Shown here: positions 27,655-37,218 of the stretch, piece after piece
How positions within the stretch are numbered: the first letter of the stretch is position 1
How the letters are laid out: every line of letters begins with the position of its first letter
DNA from: G963678255 sp963678255
GTDB taxonomy: Bacteria; Cloacimonadota; Cloacimonadia; Cloacimonadales; WRIO01
NCBI GenBank assembly: GCA_963678255.2
Contig: CAXXTW010000002.1
Span: 992,001-1,056,000, forward strand
DNA length: 64,000 nucleotides
Direction: 5' to 3'
The notes under the pieces: generated by a model
The model's input: the letters and a program-made list of their open reading frames with translations, nothing else
Told to the model about the DNA's origin: nothing
The model's database searches: none
Position numbers and translations under genes: made by a program

Positions 27655-28893
27655 ATGAAAAGAATCGTACTACTCATGGTGCTAACAGCTTTGTTTATTA
27701 CATTAGTTGCTACGGATATCACTACTTCTGGTGATTTTAGAACCAGATTTACCTGGTACAAAGATTTTGGCAACTCTTTAGCGCAAAACTATTTTGACTC
27801 TAGAGCTCAATTAAAATTTGATGTTAGTCTTGAAAAAGATTTAAGCTTTGTTTACTTACTTCGTTCAGGAGATATGCTATGGGGTGGTTCTTCAGCAGGC
27901 GAATTTAGTAAAGCAATAAATGTTAAAACAAGACATGCTTATCTTGATTGGAAATGTCCTTTTACTGGAATGAATGTTAAACTTGGGTTGCAACCCTGGT
28001 ATGATCACAGAAGTTTAGTTTTAGATGATGATATGGCAGGACTTATCCTTTCTTCAGAGATGAATGAGAACACAACCGTCCAATATGGTTATGTTCAATG
28101 GGAAGAAGCAAACGAAGAATCTGAATTGAATGGTTATGACAAACAAATGTATATGGTGAATTTTGATAGTAAACTCAATGAAGAGTTGGGATTGGGGTTA
28201 AACACCTTATTTAACCGCTTTAGAAATGATGCCGAATATTCTGCTTATGATATGTGGTTAATGCCTTTTGTTACATATACAACAGGTCCATTATCTCTTG
28301 ATGGTATGTTTGCTTTATCAATGGGTAATTCTCCAAAAGCATTAGGAACTGATGATTTGAAAAACTCTGGTATGGCTATTTCTGTAAAAGCTGATTATGA
28401 TATGCAATCTCAGGGTACTTATGGATTTGATTTCCTCTATACATCTGGTGATGATGGCAGCGATCCAAAATCAACTACTGAATTCAAAACAATTTCTTCC
28501 TATTATATGAATGGCTTAGAATATTTAGGGATTGGCGTTCATGATAGCTTTTGGCTAAATGGAAATCCCATGCCTACTTATTATTTCGATGGAAATGGTC
28601 AATTAAATAATCATCCTTTTGGTATTATGAGTATGGTTATTAAAGGAAATTATCCACTAAAAGAAAAAACAAACATCCACTTTGCAGCTGGTATGGTTAA
28701 TTTTTCAACAAAAATTAAAAATTCAAATATGAAAACTGATATCGGTACTGAATTCGATTTGGGTGTAAAACACCAATTGTACGAAAAATTATCTGTTGAT
28801 CTCGTTGGCGCTTATGTCCTCCCAGGTGAAGCTTATGGCCCAGATCTTGATAATGTGTATGAAGTCAGTTCTGTATTCACTCTTGAATTTTAA
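27655..28893 (+). CDS. Outer-membrane beta-barrel protein (porin-like), divergent
   Basis: 412 aa with signal peptide (MKRIVLLMVLTALFITLVA) and a barrel pattern (TTSGDFRTRFTWYKDFGNS, FDSRAQLKFDVSLEKDL, VNIKTRHAYLD-like strands, NVKLGLQPWYDH). Ends VFTLEF with terminal Phe. It resembles the alginate-export/OprD-like or general DUF-type porins of FCB bacteria but not the two neighbours closely. Probably passive uptake of a solute; the substrate is unknown. Confidence 0.85.
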   Translation: MKRIVLLMVLTALFITLVATDITTSGDFRTRFTWYKDFGNSLAQNYFDSRAQLKFDVSLEKDLSFVYLLRSGDMLWGGSSAGEFSKAINVKTRHAYLDWKCPFTGMNVKLGLQPWYDHRSLVLDDDMAGLILSSEMNENTTVQYGYVQWEEANEESELNGYDKQMYMVNFDSKLNEELGLGLNTLFNRFRNDAEYSAYDMWLMPFVTYTTGPLSLDGMFALSMGNSPKALGTDDLKNSGMAISVKADYDMQSQGTYGFDFLYTSGDDGSDPKSTTEFKTISSYYMNGLEYLGIGVHDSFWLNGNPMPTYYFDGNGQLNNHPFGIMSMVIKGNYPLKEKTNIHFAAGMVNFSTKIKNSNMKTDIGTEFDLGVKHQLYEKLSVDLVGAYVLPGEAYGPDLDNVYEVSSVFTLEF

Positions 28894-28911
28894 TTAATTT
28901 AAATAAACATT

Positions 28912-28937
28912 AAGCGGTCTTCGGACCGCTTTTTTTA
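28912..28937 (+). terminator. Intrinsic terminator after porin 3
   Basis: Stem AAGCGGTC / GACCGCTT closed by a TTCG tetraloop (28920-28923), then seven further T-rich bases. It overlaps the end of the convergent nuclease gene. Confidence 0.95.
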
Positions 28938-29606
28938 TGGATTACATTCAGAACAGGGTTCCAAACCTTCTTTTTCTGCTTCAGACTTTTTATTAAAATA
29001 TCTCCTGTTTTCTTTTGCTATCTTTTTCACCCATTTACAGGTTGATCGATGAAATTTATTCGAATTTGACGAAGCAACATAAGCTCCTGATTTTAAATGG
29101 CTATCACTCATTTTTGGTCTTTGCGGACTCAATAATCCTTTTTTCTTTGCTTTTCTAAAATTCCAGGGTTCTATGGGATTATTATCCTTCCAAAGCCCCA
29201 ATTTTGCCTCTCTCGCTTGCAATTCCATCTCAGACAGTCTCTCTTCCTTGTTATACTCTTTATAGTGCCAGGCAAAACCATTTTTAAGTAATTCATCATT
29301 TAAACATCTTCCATCTTCCAAATAAATCTCTGCTACCGATCGACCATACATATCCATGTTTTTTATATCTGCTTTTACCATTTTTCCAAAAACAAGAGAT
29401 GAAGTAAACATTTTTGCTTTTGTTCCATAATCCTGATCTTTTTCAGGACAATCAACAGCATAAAGCCGAATACGTAAGGGTATTTTCGCATTTAATATCT
29501 CAATGGTATCACCGTCTAATACTGAGATTACTTTACCTCGAATCGTTTCAGATAATACTAAACTACAAACTAAAAGCAAACTAATACATAAGATTATTCT
29601 TTTCAT
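28935..29606 (-). CDS. Secreted staphylococcal-nuclease-like (SNase/thermonuclease) protein
   Basis: 223 aa. Signal peptide MKRIILCISLLLVCSLVLS, then an SNase domain (about 22-150) with GKVISVLDGDTIEIL, IRLYAVDCPEKDQDYG and GFAWHYKEY. Arg residues and the D-D-E metal site of the family appear present. The C-terminal 45 residues (NKFHRSTCKWVKK ... LEPCSECNP) form a cysteine-bearing Ada-type/zinc-ribbon tail found in such nucleases. Calcium-dependent DNA/RNA cleavage outside the cytoplasm is the likely role. Confidence 0.9.
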   Translation of the reverse strand: MKRIILCISLLLVCSLVLSETIRGKVISVLDGDTIEILNAKIPLRIRLYAVDCPEKDQDYGTKAKMFTSSLVFGKMVKADIKNMDMYGRSVAEIYLEDGRCLNDELLKNGFAWHYKEYNKEERLSEMELQAREAKLGLWKDNNPIEPWNFRKAKKKGLLSPQRPKMSDSHLKSGAYVASSNSNKFHRSTCKWVKKIAKENRRYFNKKSEAEKEGLEPCSECNP

Positions 29607-29632
29607 AATAATTCCAATCCCTCTTCATAAGA

Positions 29633-29659
29633 AATAGGCTTTCATCAAGAAAGCCTATT
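29633..29659 (-). terminator. Hairpin, probable terminator of the nudix-valS-DUF1232-rdgB operon
   Basis: A perfect 11-bp stem AATAGGCTTTC / GAAAGCCTATT with a 5-nt loop lies just past rdgB. The T-run on the minus strand is short (TTTCTTATG), so termination may be leaky into the nuclease gene. Confidence 0.65.
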
Positions 29660-29688
29660 GTTAAAATTCTTTTATTATTCAAAACAGA

Positions 29689-30276
29689 TCATTTTAATGT
29701 TTTTAAATCTGGAATTATCGCTTGAAAAGCTCGGGCTCGATGACTGATCTGATTCTTTTCTGCGTCTGTTAACTCCGCAAAAGTCTTATCAAATCCTTCA
29801 GGTTGAAAGATTGGATCATATCCAAACCCGGAATTTCCCTGAGGGATTTCTGTAACGACACCATTTATCTGACCTTTTTTAACAGAAACAATTTGTCCAT
29901 CTGGATTAACCAATGCAACAACTGTTTCAAACCTTGCCTTACGATTGGATTGATCACCCAAATTCTTTAACAATTTATTCACATTATCCTGATATGAGCA
30001 ATTCTCACCTGCATAACGGGCAGCAAAGACTCCAGGTTCATCATTTAATGCGTCCACAAAAAAACCAGTATCGTCCGCTAAAGCTGGCAAACCAGTATAT
30101 CTGGAAATTTCAACAGCTTTCTTAATGGCATTTCCTTCTATTGTAGTTTGGTCTTCATCGACATCTGGTAAATCTTTGATATCTGCTGCACAAATAAACT
30201 CAATATCGATTTCGTTTAAAATATCCTTCATTTCTGAATATTTATGTCTATTTTTTGTTGCTAAAACAATCTTCAT
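29689..30276 (-). CDS. rdgB: XTP/dITP pyrophosphatase (RdgB/HAM1)
   Basis: Hydrolyses non-canonical purine triphosphates (dITP, XTP) to keep them out of nucleic acids. The protein is 195 aa. N-terminal IVLATKNRHKYSEMKDIL, middle ALADDTGFFVDALNDEPGVF and GENCSYQDN, and C-terminal SGFGYDPIFQPEG with SHRARAF are all family motifs. The ATG overlaps the stop of the DUF1232 gene. Confidence 0.96.
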   Translation of the reverse strand: MKIVLATKNRHKYSEMKDILNEIDIEFICAADIKDLPDVDEDQTTIEGNAIKKAVEISRYTGLPALADDTGFFVDALNDEPGVFAARYAGENCSYQDNVNKLLKNLGDQSNRKARFETVVALVNPDGQIVSVKKGQINGVVTEIPQGNSGFGYDPIFQPEGFDKTFAELTDAEKNQISHRARAFQAIIPDLKTLK

Positions 30277-30815
30277 TTCTTTGATCCTGTCACTTTATTA
30301 AAAAACTCTTTAATAGTTTTTATCGCCGGATTCTTCATTTTTGCCTGAATCATGGCTGTCAGAGATCGGATAAGCTCGATTACATTGCTTTTCCCACTCC
30401 AATTATCAATTAATACTCGTTCTTCTATATCATTAAGAATTTGATCCAAAGCTAAAACAACTAGTACTAAATCATCTAAATACCCTAATATCGGTATAAA
30501 ATCAGGGATCAAATCAAAAGGTAAAAGCATGTATCCAATGATGGAACCAAGGAATACTTTTTTATTTCCAGGAACACGTTTATCTAGAAATAATCGGGTT
30601 AAAAGGATAAAAAAATCTGGTAAAGCAAACAAAAAGTCGGTTAATTGAAGTTTTTCTGGATCCTTACTTTTAGGCAATTTACTCCCTAATTTACTCCTTA
30701 GTTTCTCATAAAACTGTAATTTCTTTTTATCATCAGAAATGATCTGCTCATTAATACGCTTTAGCTCATCCAGATCAATATTTTCTGTTTTTACTTCTTC
30801 AGTTTCTTTAGCCAT
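30273..30815 (-). CDS. DUF1232 (YkvA-like) membrane protein
   Basis: 180 aa. A charged N-terminus of about 60 residues is followed by the short DUF1232 core GYMLLPFDLIPDFIPILGYL, then DDLVLVVLALDQIL. Two membrane helices are likely. Family function is unknown. It sits tightly between valS and rdgB. GGGAGG precedes the ATG. Confidence 0.85.
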   Translation of the reverse strand: MAKETEEVKTENIDLDELKRINEQIISDDKKKLQFYEKLRSKLGSKLPKSKDPEKLQLTDFLFALPDFFILLTRLFLDKRVPGNKKVFLGSIIGYMLLPFDLIPDFIPILGYLDDLVLVVLALDQILNDIEERVLIDNWSGKSNVIELIRSLTAMIQAKMKNPAIKTIKEFFNKVTGSKK

Positions 30816-30826
30816 AAAACCTCCCT

Positions 30827-33475
30827 TTATAAACCGGTTAAAATGTCCTTCAATTTGTTCAACTTATCATTGACTTCCATCTCTTTTTCTTTCTCTTTAG
30901 CAACAACTTCTGGTTTGGCATTTTGAACAAATTGCTCATTATTCAATTTTCTCTGAATATTTAGCAATTCTTGTTCGATTTTCTGTAATTGCTTAGTCAA
31001 CCGTTCTTTTTCAGCATCTACATCAATTAACCCTTCAAGAGGTAAAAATATCTGTACATTCTGAGCTACCGCAGCTAATGAAGCTTTTGGTCTTTCGATC
31101 TGAATTCCTACTGAGGCAGATTGTACCTTTGCCAATTTCTTCAAATAATTCCTGTAATTGTCATATAAATCAACCTGAGCTTGATTTACTACATTGATTG
31201 TGACATCAATTTCAATCCCAGGTGCTAAATTTACCTGTTTTCTTAAATTTCGAATAGCTGTTATTGATTCCATGATGAGAGACATATTGTTCATAATCGT
31301 TTCATCAATCATGGTAGGATCAGCTATTGGAAACTCAGCAATGATTAAAGCTTCCTCATCCATTGGATAACATTCCTTAATTAACTGCCAAATCTCTTCA
31401 GTTATAAATGGCATGATGGGATGTAGTAAACGCATTGATTTCTGAAATACATCCAATAAAACTGTTTTAGTTGTTAAATGAACGATGGAATCTGTGTCTG
31501 TATAGAACTTCTCTTTGGCAATTTCTAAATACCAGGAACAATAATCATTCCAAACAAATTGCATTAAATTCTGAGCTGCATCATTAAATCTTAAGTTCTC
31601 ATAATCATCTGTTACCTGAACAATTACCTGATTTAATCGACTATATATCCATTTGTCTGCCAAATCTAAGCATATAGTTTCTTTTGTGGCTAAACCTTCA
31701 ATTTTCTCGATATTCATGATCATGAAACGAAAAGCATTCCAAATCTTATTACAGAAATTCCTGCCAGTTTCCAGGATAGCATCAGAGTAATATGAATCTT
31801 GACCCTTTGGTGTATTAAAAATCATTGAAAATCGAAGTGCATCAGCACCAACTGTTTGAATGATATCTATCGGATCAGGCGAATTACCTAATGATTTACT
31901 CATTTTTCTACCAAGCTCATCTCTTACTGTTCCATGCAATAAAACTGTATCAAAAGGAATCATATCTTTAAACTCTAAAGTTGCCATAATCATCCGGGCA
32001 ACCCATAAATAGATGATCTCAGGAGCTGTTATTAACAGATTGGTAGGCAAAAAGTACTTTAAGTCTTCTGTTTCTACAGGCCAACCCATTGTTGAAAATG
32101 GCCATAACCAGGAAGAAAACCATGTATCCAATACATCTTCATCCTGTTTGAAACTATGTGAATGACATTTTGGGCATTCTTTAGGAGTCTCAGAATCTAC
32201 AAGCATCTGACCACAGGTTTCACAATAATAAGCAGGAATTCGATGACCCCACCAAATCTGACGGGAGATACACCAATCTCTGATATTATTCATCCAATGC
32301 ATATAAACCTTAGTCCAACGCTCAGGATAAAAATTGATCTGTCCTGTTTCTACCACTTCTATAGCCCGTTTTGCTAAGGGTTTCATCCGAACAAACCACT
32401 GAGTGGATAAATAAGGTTCGATTACTGTATCACAACGATAACAATGACCAACTGAATGATCATGATTCTCTGTTTTTTCCAATAAACCTTCTGATTCTAA
32501 AAGAGAAAGTAATTTTTTTCGACATTCAAATCGATCCATTCCGATAAATTGTTCACCAGCATCTTCATTCATTTTTCCATGCTCATCCATGATGGTCAAG
32601 GGTGTTAACTGATGACGATTCCCAACTTCAAAATCATTGGGATCATGGGCTGGTGTGATCTTAACACACCCTGTTCCAAACTCTTTATCTACATAATCAT
32701 CGGCAATAATGGGGATTAATTTATTAGCTATAGGTAAGATAACATTCTTACCAATCAAATGTTGATATCGTTCATCCTGAGGATTAACAGCAACAGCTAC
32801 ATCGCCCAACATCGTTTCAGGTCGGGTGGTAGCAACAACTAAATACCCTTCCCCATTCTCAAATGGATAACGAATATGCCAAAGTTTGCCCTTTTCATCT
32901 TCATATTCAACTTCATCATTTGCTAAAGCTGTAACACAGCGAGGACACCAGTTGATTATATATTTTCCCTTATAAATCAAATCTTTGTTATATAAATGAA
33001 TAAATACTTCTTTTACAGATTTGGAAAGACCTTCATCCATGGTAAAACGTTCTTTAGTCCAGTCACATGAGGCTCCAAGCTGTTTTAGTTGTTCAATAAT
33101 GTGACCACCCTTTTCTTCTTTCCATGCCCAAATCCGCTTTATTAATTCTTCTCTGCCAATATCATGACGAGTCAAGCCCTGTTTAGCTAAGTCTTTTTCA
33201 ACCATATTTTGTGTAGCAATACCGGCATGATCTGTACCAGGAATCCATAAAGTTGGCTCTTGTTTCATACGATGATAACGAATAGCAACATCTTGTAGAG
33301 TATTATTTAAAACATGCCCCATATGCAAAATACCTGTTACATTTGGAGGGGGGATTAAAATGGTAAATGGTTTTTTATTGGGGTCTTTCTTTGGTGTAAA
33401 ATGACCATTTTTCAACCAATAAGCATACCATTTTTTTTCTATTTCTTTCGCTTCATAATGTTTATTTAATTCCAT
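30827..33475 (-). CDS. valS: Valyl-tRNA synthetase
   Basis: 882 aa class I synthetase. The HIGH-type motif is PPPNVTGILHMGH near residue 42, and KMSKS appears as GRKMSKSLGNSPDPIDII near 525. The editing domain is present (TTRPETMLGDVAV), as are a zinc-ribbon segment (YYCETCGQMLVDSETPKECP) and the anticodon-binding domain. The C-terminal coiled-coil arm (DAEKERLTKQLQKIEQELLN) is typical of ValRS. GAGG precedes the ATG. Confidence 0.98.
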   Translation of the reverse strand: MELNKHYEAKEIEKKWYAYWLKNGHFTPKKDPNKKPFTILIPPPNVTGILHMGHVLNNTLQDVAIRYHRMKQEPTLWIPGTDHAGIATQNMVEKDLAKQGLTRHDIGREELIKRIWAWKEEKGGHIIEQLKQLGASCDWTKERFTMDEGLSKSVKEVFIHLYNKDLIYKGKYIINWCPRCVTALANDEVEYEDEKGKLWHIRYPFENGEGYLVVATTRPETMLGDVAVAVNPQDERYQHLIGKNVILPIANKLIPIIADDYVDKEFGTGCVKITPAHDPNDFEVGNRHQLTPLTIMDEHGKMNEDAGEQFIGMDRFECRKKLLSLLESEGLLEKTENHDHSVGHCYRCDTVIEPYLSTQWFVRMKPLAKRAIEVVETGQINFYPERWTKVYMHWMNNIRDWCISRQIWWGHRIPAYYCETCGQMLVDSETPKECPKCHSHSFKQDEDVLDTWFSSWLWPFSTMGWPVETEDLKYFLPTNLLITAPEIIYLWVARMIMATLEFKDMIPFDTVLLHGTVRDELGRKMSKSLGNSPDPIDIIQTVGADALRFSMIFNTPKGQDSYYSDAILETGRNFCNKIWNAFRFMIMNIEKIEGLATKETICLDLADKWIYSRLNQVIVQVTDDYENLRFNDAAQNLMQFVWNDYCSWYLEIAKEKFYTDTDSIVHLTTKTVLLDVFQKSMRLLHPIMPFITEEIWQLIKECYPMDEEALIIAEFPIADPTMIDETIMNNMSLIMESITAIRNLRKQVNLAPGIEIDVTINVVNQAQVDLYDNYRNYLKKLAKVQSASVGIQIERPKASLAAVAQNVQIFLPLEGLIDVDAEKERLTKQLQKIEQELLNIQRKLNNEQFVQNAKPEVVAKEKEKEMEVNDKLNKLKDILTGL

Positions 33476-33483
33476 ATTTTCCT

Positions 33484-34005
33484 CTATTTGATATAATTTA
33501 TTTTTCTTAAAAAATGAATGTGTGATTTAAACGCTATTGGGGGGAGTGCCCCCACTGAGTAAAATTTAGCTTCTAAGGCATCATCACCAGCTTGAAGTCT
33601 TCCACCCTTGATCTTCATCACAAATCCTAATGAAAGCACACGTAAATAAATCGGTGAAAAACCATTATAATAATCTATAAAGCTTTCTACTTCTCCGATC
33701 AATCCTGTCTCTTCTTCCAATTCATCAATTGCAGCCTGCTCAGGTGATTGCCAAATTTCCATATATCCACTTGGTAAAGCCCATTCATTTGGTTTTGGTT
33801 CAAATTTCCTCTTAATCAGTAAAACCTCGTGAGCCTCATTGATAACAACACACGCGACAGCAGGTATGGGATTTTTATAATAAATCCATCCACATTTGTT
33901 GCATTGAGGTCTTTCCTTTTCTTCCCGGTCTTCCCGTATCTCTAATTCATTCCCGCACCGGATGCAGAAATTGATCTGATCATACAAATTATCGAATTCT
34001 TTCAT
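33484..34005 (-). CDS. Nudix hydrolase with N-terminal zinc ribbon
   Basis: 173 aa. An N-terminal zinc ribbon (CIRCGNEL ... CNKCGWIYYKNP) precedes a Nudix domain, as in NudC-like and ADP-ribose pyrophosphatase-like enzymes. The Nudix box runs GYMEIWQSPEQAAIDELEEE. The metal-binding E-x-x-E-E is kept, but the first conserved Glu is Gln and the Arg of RE is Asp. Substrate is not predictable, and the changes could alter rate or specificity. First gene of the valS operon. Confidence 0.88.
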   Translation of the reverse strand: MKEFDNLYDQINFCIRCGNELEIREDREEKERPQCNKCGWIYYKNPIPAVACVVINEAHEVLLIKRKFEPKPNEWALPSGYMEIWQSPEQAAIDELEEETGLIGEVESFIDYYNGFSPIYLRVLSLGFVMKIKGGRLQAGDDALEAKFYSVGALPPIAFKSHIHFLRKINYIK

Positions 34006-34271
34006 ATCTGCTTATTATATTATTTTAACTTAAATGTCAAGCAAAATGATAGAAATACAATTTAAACCATTGTTATATAATACTTAATACTTATTTGCCA
34101 TAAACATATCTTCTCTTAATTCCAAAAGTGATTTATAATAATAAATTCAACTCTATCTCGATAAATACACTAACTCCTCCTGAAATAGCTAAAAATCTAT
34201 AGTAGTAAACATGTTAATTTTTTAAATTGACAAAGTAAAGATAATGTTTCAACATATTTATAGAGGTAATT

Positions 34272-34943
34272 ATGATAAAAACAGATTATTTTTCTCATGA
34301 GTTTGCGTATCAAAAGTTAAAAAAATCTAATAGTTTTGGTTGGGATACTGAAGAATCATCAAATGATTTCATTCAGATTATTGAGAATTTCCTGGACAAT
34401 AAAGCTCTTTTAACTAAGGGTAAAATCTTGGAATTAGGTTGTGGAAACGGAAAAGTTATCAAATACTTTGCTCATAAAGGAGCAGAAGGTTTTGGTATAG
34501 ATGTTTCTCCCACAGCTATAGAATGGGCTAACGAAGACAAAGAAGATTTGGATATCAATTTCCAAGTTGGCGATGTTACTCGTTTAACTAATTATCAAGA
34601 TAATGTCTTCGATTTATTGATAGATGCTCACTGCTATCATTGCATTATCGGAGAGGATAGAGTTCATTTTATCAATTCAGCTTATAGAGTTTTAAAAAAT
34701 AATGGCTTTTTATTAATTGCAAGCATGTGTGGAGATGTAACATTCAGTCATCCCAACAGTACCTTTGACCCAATTTTAAAATGTTTGATAAACCCAGGAG
34801 GTGTTGCTAATCGTTATATAGGACTTAAAGAAGATCTTTTACAAGAAATAGAAAACAGCCCTTTTACTCTGATTAAATGGCAAATTGTTGAGAGAATTGA
34901 ACCTGATGAGCAGGATATGTTTTATGCTCTTTTAATGAAATAA
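34272..34943 (+). CDS. Class I SAM-dependent methyltransferase
   Basis: 223 aa cytoplasmic enzyme. Motif I GKILELGCGNGKVIKYF (about residue 51), the acidic end of strand 2 in GFGIDVSPTAIEWA, and FDLLIDAHCYHCI as motif IV. The substrate is unknown; the D-x-x-x-x-C-Y-H-C-I segment is seen in small-molecule methyltransferases. A TTGACA lies at 34227-34232 but no convincing -10 box was found. Confidence 0.85.
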   Translation: MIKTDYFSHEFAYQKLKKSNSFGWDTEESSNDFIQIIENFLDNKALLTKGKILELGCGNGKVIKYFAHKGAEGFGIDVSPTAIEWANEDKEDLDINFQVGDVTRLTNYQDNVFDLLIDAHCYHCIIGEDRVHFINSAYRVLKNNGFLLIASMCGDVTFSHPNSTFDPILKCLINPGGVANRYIGLKEDLLQEIENSPFTLIKWQIVERIEPDEQDMFYALLMK

Positions 34944-34965
34944 AAAAAGCCGCTTTACAGCGGCT
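34942..34965 (-). terminator. Terminator of the tRNA-Asp transcript
   Basis: On the minus strand AGCCGC / GCGGCT with a 6-nt loop is followed by TTTTTTT, three bases after the end of the first tRNA. Confidence 0.9.
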
Positions 34966-34968
34966 AAA

Positions 34969-35045
34969 TGGCGGGAGAGACGAGGCTCGAACTCGCGGCC
35001 TTCTGCGTGACAGGCAGACGTTCTGACCAACTGAACTACTCCCCC
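34969..35045 (-). tRNA. tRNA-Asp (GTC)
   Basis: 77 nt. The 5' acceptor strand GGGGGAG pairs with CTCTCCC (one G-U). The anticodon arm TCTGC-CTGTCAC-GCAGA gives anticodon GTC, and the T arm contains GTTCGAGCC. The 3' end is G plus an encoded CCA. It is an exact copy of the tRNA upstream, 22 nt away. Confidence 0.96.
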
Positions 35046-35067
35046 GAAAATCGGAAGATCTATAAAA

Positions 35068-35144
35068 TGGCGGGAGAGACGAGGCTCGAACTCGCGGCCT
35101 TCTGCGTGACAGGCAGACGTTCTGACCAACTGAACTACTCCCCC
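35068..35144 (-). tRNA. tRNA-Asp (GTC), first of tandem pair
   Basis: Identical 77-nt sequence to the second copy: same acceptor, GTC anticodon and encoded CCA. It is the promoter-proximal copy, so both are probably cut from one transcript. Confidence 0.96.
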
Positions 35145-35171
35145 GCTTCACTATATCTAACTAACAACTCA

Positions 35172-35200
35172 CTTTTATTAAGCTATAGTTTTTCTGTCAA
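35172..35200 (-). promoter_or_regulatory. Probable promoter of the tRNA-Asp pair
   Basis: On the minus strand TTGACA (35200-35195), 17-nt spacer, then TAAAAG (35177-35172), placing the start about 20 nt before the first tRNA. Confidence 0.5.
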
Positions 35201-35355
35201 CACTTTTTTTATCCTGTATTTCCCAATTTTCATAATTTTAACCTCTATTTTTTTATAAATCAATGTTTTAAATTAATTCATTTTTTTATTGTGTTTTATT
35301 TATCAAAATCTATTTTTCAATTTTTTATCGCTAATCAAGTCTAAAATATTGGTGT

Positions 35356-35425
35356 AAATTGATAAGTATCATATGGTCGATAAGTATTAATTTTTGTATT
35401 AATTTAATAGGTTTTGTTCTAAAAA
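35356..35425 (+). repeat. 70-bp direct repeat, left copy
   Basis: Starts AAATTGATAAGTATCATATG and ends GGTTTTGTTCTAAAAA. It matches the copy at 36799-36868 at 67 of 70 positions. It lies in the 350-bp gap between the tRNAs and the end of the unknown secreted-protein gene; nothing else was seen in that gap beyond the tRNA promoter. Confidence 0.85.
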
Positions 35426-35494
35426 GTATTTTCAGTTATATTGTTATATAGACTATATGGCAGTTATTATCAGTATTCGAAATCAATTTTTATT

Positions 35495-36703
35495 TTATTC
35501 TCCAAACAATTTGATCATTGTTTTATCAATAAAAAGAATATTCTTAAATTTATCAGAAACAAAACAATCAAATTTGGTATAGAATAACTTTCCAGAATTA
35601 TCATATAGCTGATTTAAATGATCTCTATAGGGATAGTATTTGCTATAATTAATAATCAAATTATTATTTTTATTGTAAACAAGAGATTTTCCAACCAAAT
35701 TTACAGTTTCTTTACTTTTTTTCTGATTATCAGCAAAGGTTTTATAATTCTTCATACTTTCAATTGAATATTCCTGTAATTTATTATCCAATACTGCTAA
35801 ATATGGAGCTGAGTATTTCATGATCTCATTACCTCGAAGATCATAGACAGTTTTTGATACTCTATCAATGAAGTAGTTGTTAACTTGTATTAAACTATTT
35901 TCCTGAAAGAAGAAATTATTAATATCATAATTATAATCATTTTTAAGATTCGTTGTTTTTATCAATGAAAGTGTATTATTTTTGAAACTATAGAATTCAA
36001 ATTTTTTAGAAACCTGATAGGACTCTCCTTCTCCTGATCTATATTTTTTTAAACAAACGATTAAAGAATCGTTAAATACTTTACAGGTTACCAAGGCAGT
36101 ATCTTTGTTAAATCCTGATAGATTAATTGGTTTTAAATATTTGTCATAAATACAGATATTGTAAAAATCTTTAAAAAGCAGAAATTCTAAGGAATTAAAA
36201 TCTCCATCAAAATCAATATATTGTTTGTATATGTATTTACCTGAAGGTGAGACACCATAGATCGTTGGTTCATCTTTTATTTCAGCTAAAAGATTACCCT
36301 GATTATCCCAAGAACTAATCAAAAAAAAACCAGGTTCATCATTTTCTGATGGTTTGTGTAATACAATAGTACGACCATTATCAGAAATATAAACATCATT
36401 AGATCCATTTATAAGATTATTTTTTTTCTCCCATAAAATCTTTAAATCCTTATCATAAAAAACCATCCGATACTGGTGGTTCAGTTCTTCAATTACAACT
36501 AAATTGCCAGTATCTTTGGCATAGGCATAATTAATAATTTCACCTTTGAAATTTAAGGTTTTAATCAAGTGTTGTTCCGGGGCAATCATTTTAGCGGTTT
36601 CATCGATTGATTTGAAAACTATAGTCTCGCTATTTGCCCATAATCCAAAAACCAACAACATTAAGGTTAATAATATGAATTGTTTTTTAAAATTAGTATG
36701 CAT
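35495..36703 (-). CDS. Unknown secreted protein, beta-propeller-like
   Basis: 402 aa with signal peptide (MHTNFKKQFILLTLMLLVFGLWANS). Repeated short units of hydrophobic strands with turns (YDKDLKILWEKK, ISDNGRTIVLHK, SPSGKYIYKQY, YDNSGKLFYTKF) resemble WD/NHL-type propeller blades, but no family is recognisable. GGAG precedes the ATG. The gene is isolated and stands between two 70-bp direct repeats. Confidence 0.75.
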   Translation of the reverse strand: MHTNFKKQFILLTLMLLVFGLWANSETIVFKSIDETAKMIAPEQHLIKTLNFKGEIINYAYAKDTGNLVVIEELNHQYRMVFYDKDLKILWEKKNNLINGSNDVYISDNGRTIVLHKPSENDEPGFFLISSWDNQGNLLAEIKDEPTIYGVSPSGKYIYKQYIDFDGDFNSLEFLLFKDFYNICIYDKYLKPINLSGFNKDTALVTCKVFNDSLIVCLKKYRSGEGESYQVSKKFEFYSFKNNTLSLIKTTNLKNDYNYDINNFFFQENSLIQVNNYFIDRVSKTVYDLRGNEIMKYSAPYLAVLDNKLQEYSIESMKNYKTFADNQKKSKETVNLVGKSLVYNKNNNLIINYSKYYPYRDHLNQLYDNSGKLFYTKFDCFVSDKFKNILFIDKTMIKLFGE

Positions 36704-37218
36704 AAATGTGCTCCATAATTATATACTTTTTGTTTTTAAAATTTATTTAGCAAATATAATATTTGATTTTCTATTTGTCAATAGTAATATTTATTTTAAA
36801 ATTGATGAGTATCATATGGTCGATAAGTAATAAATTTTGTATTAATTTAATAGGTTTTGTTCTAAAAATGTTCAACAGTAAAGAGATTTGGGTATGTTTT
36901 GCATTATAACCAAAGTTAAAACCATGGCCTACCAATATTCAACCCCGAATGGGGTTGTTAATTTTTATTTATCCAAGGAACTCCCCTTTACCACCCCTTC
37001 TTGGTATTACTCAGACTAATCGACAACTAATTACAGAATGAATTAAAAGCCAAACTCTAAAAAAAAATCTACATTTTCTAGTGTTGTTCTATTTGCTCTA
37101 CATCAATAAATCTGACTTGATTAGCAAAAGGGAGATACTTCAATTTTTTGCTTGACTTAAAGCTGGGAATAAAAAATGATGTAATTTAAAGAAAAGATTA
37201 ATCTCAAGGAGATAGAAT
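36704..37218. other. Intergenic region with repeat and hairpin
   Basis: Contains the right 70-bp repeat (36799-36868) and a GC-rich palindrome CAACCCC-gaat-GGGGTTG at 36940-36957 followed by TTAATTTTTATTT, which can fold as a hairpin and looks like an intergenic repeat. No gene was seen. Confidence 0.6.
36799..36868 (+). repeat. 70-bp direct repeat, right copy
   Basis: Same orientation as 35356-35425, three mismatches, 1.44 kb apart. It lies upstream of the unknown secreted-protein gene. Confidence 0.85.

Noticed and set aside
34873..35258. Open frames on both strands across the tRNA pair
   Set aside because: They contain the same peptide twice because the tRNAs are identical; the cloverleaf and encoded CCA explain the sequence.
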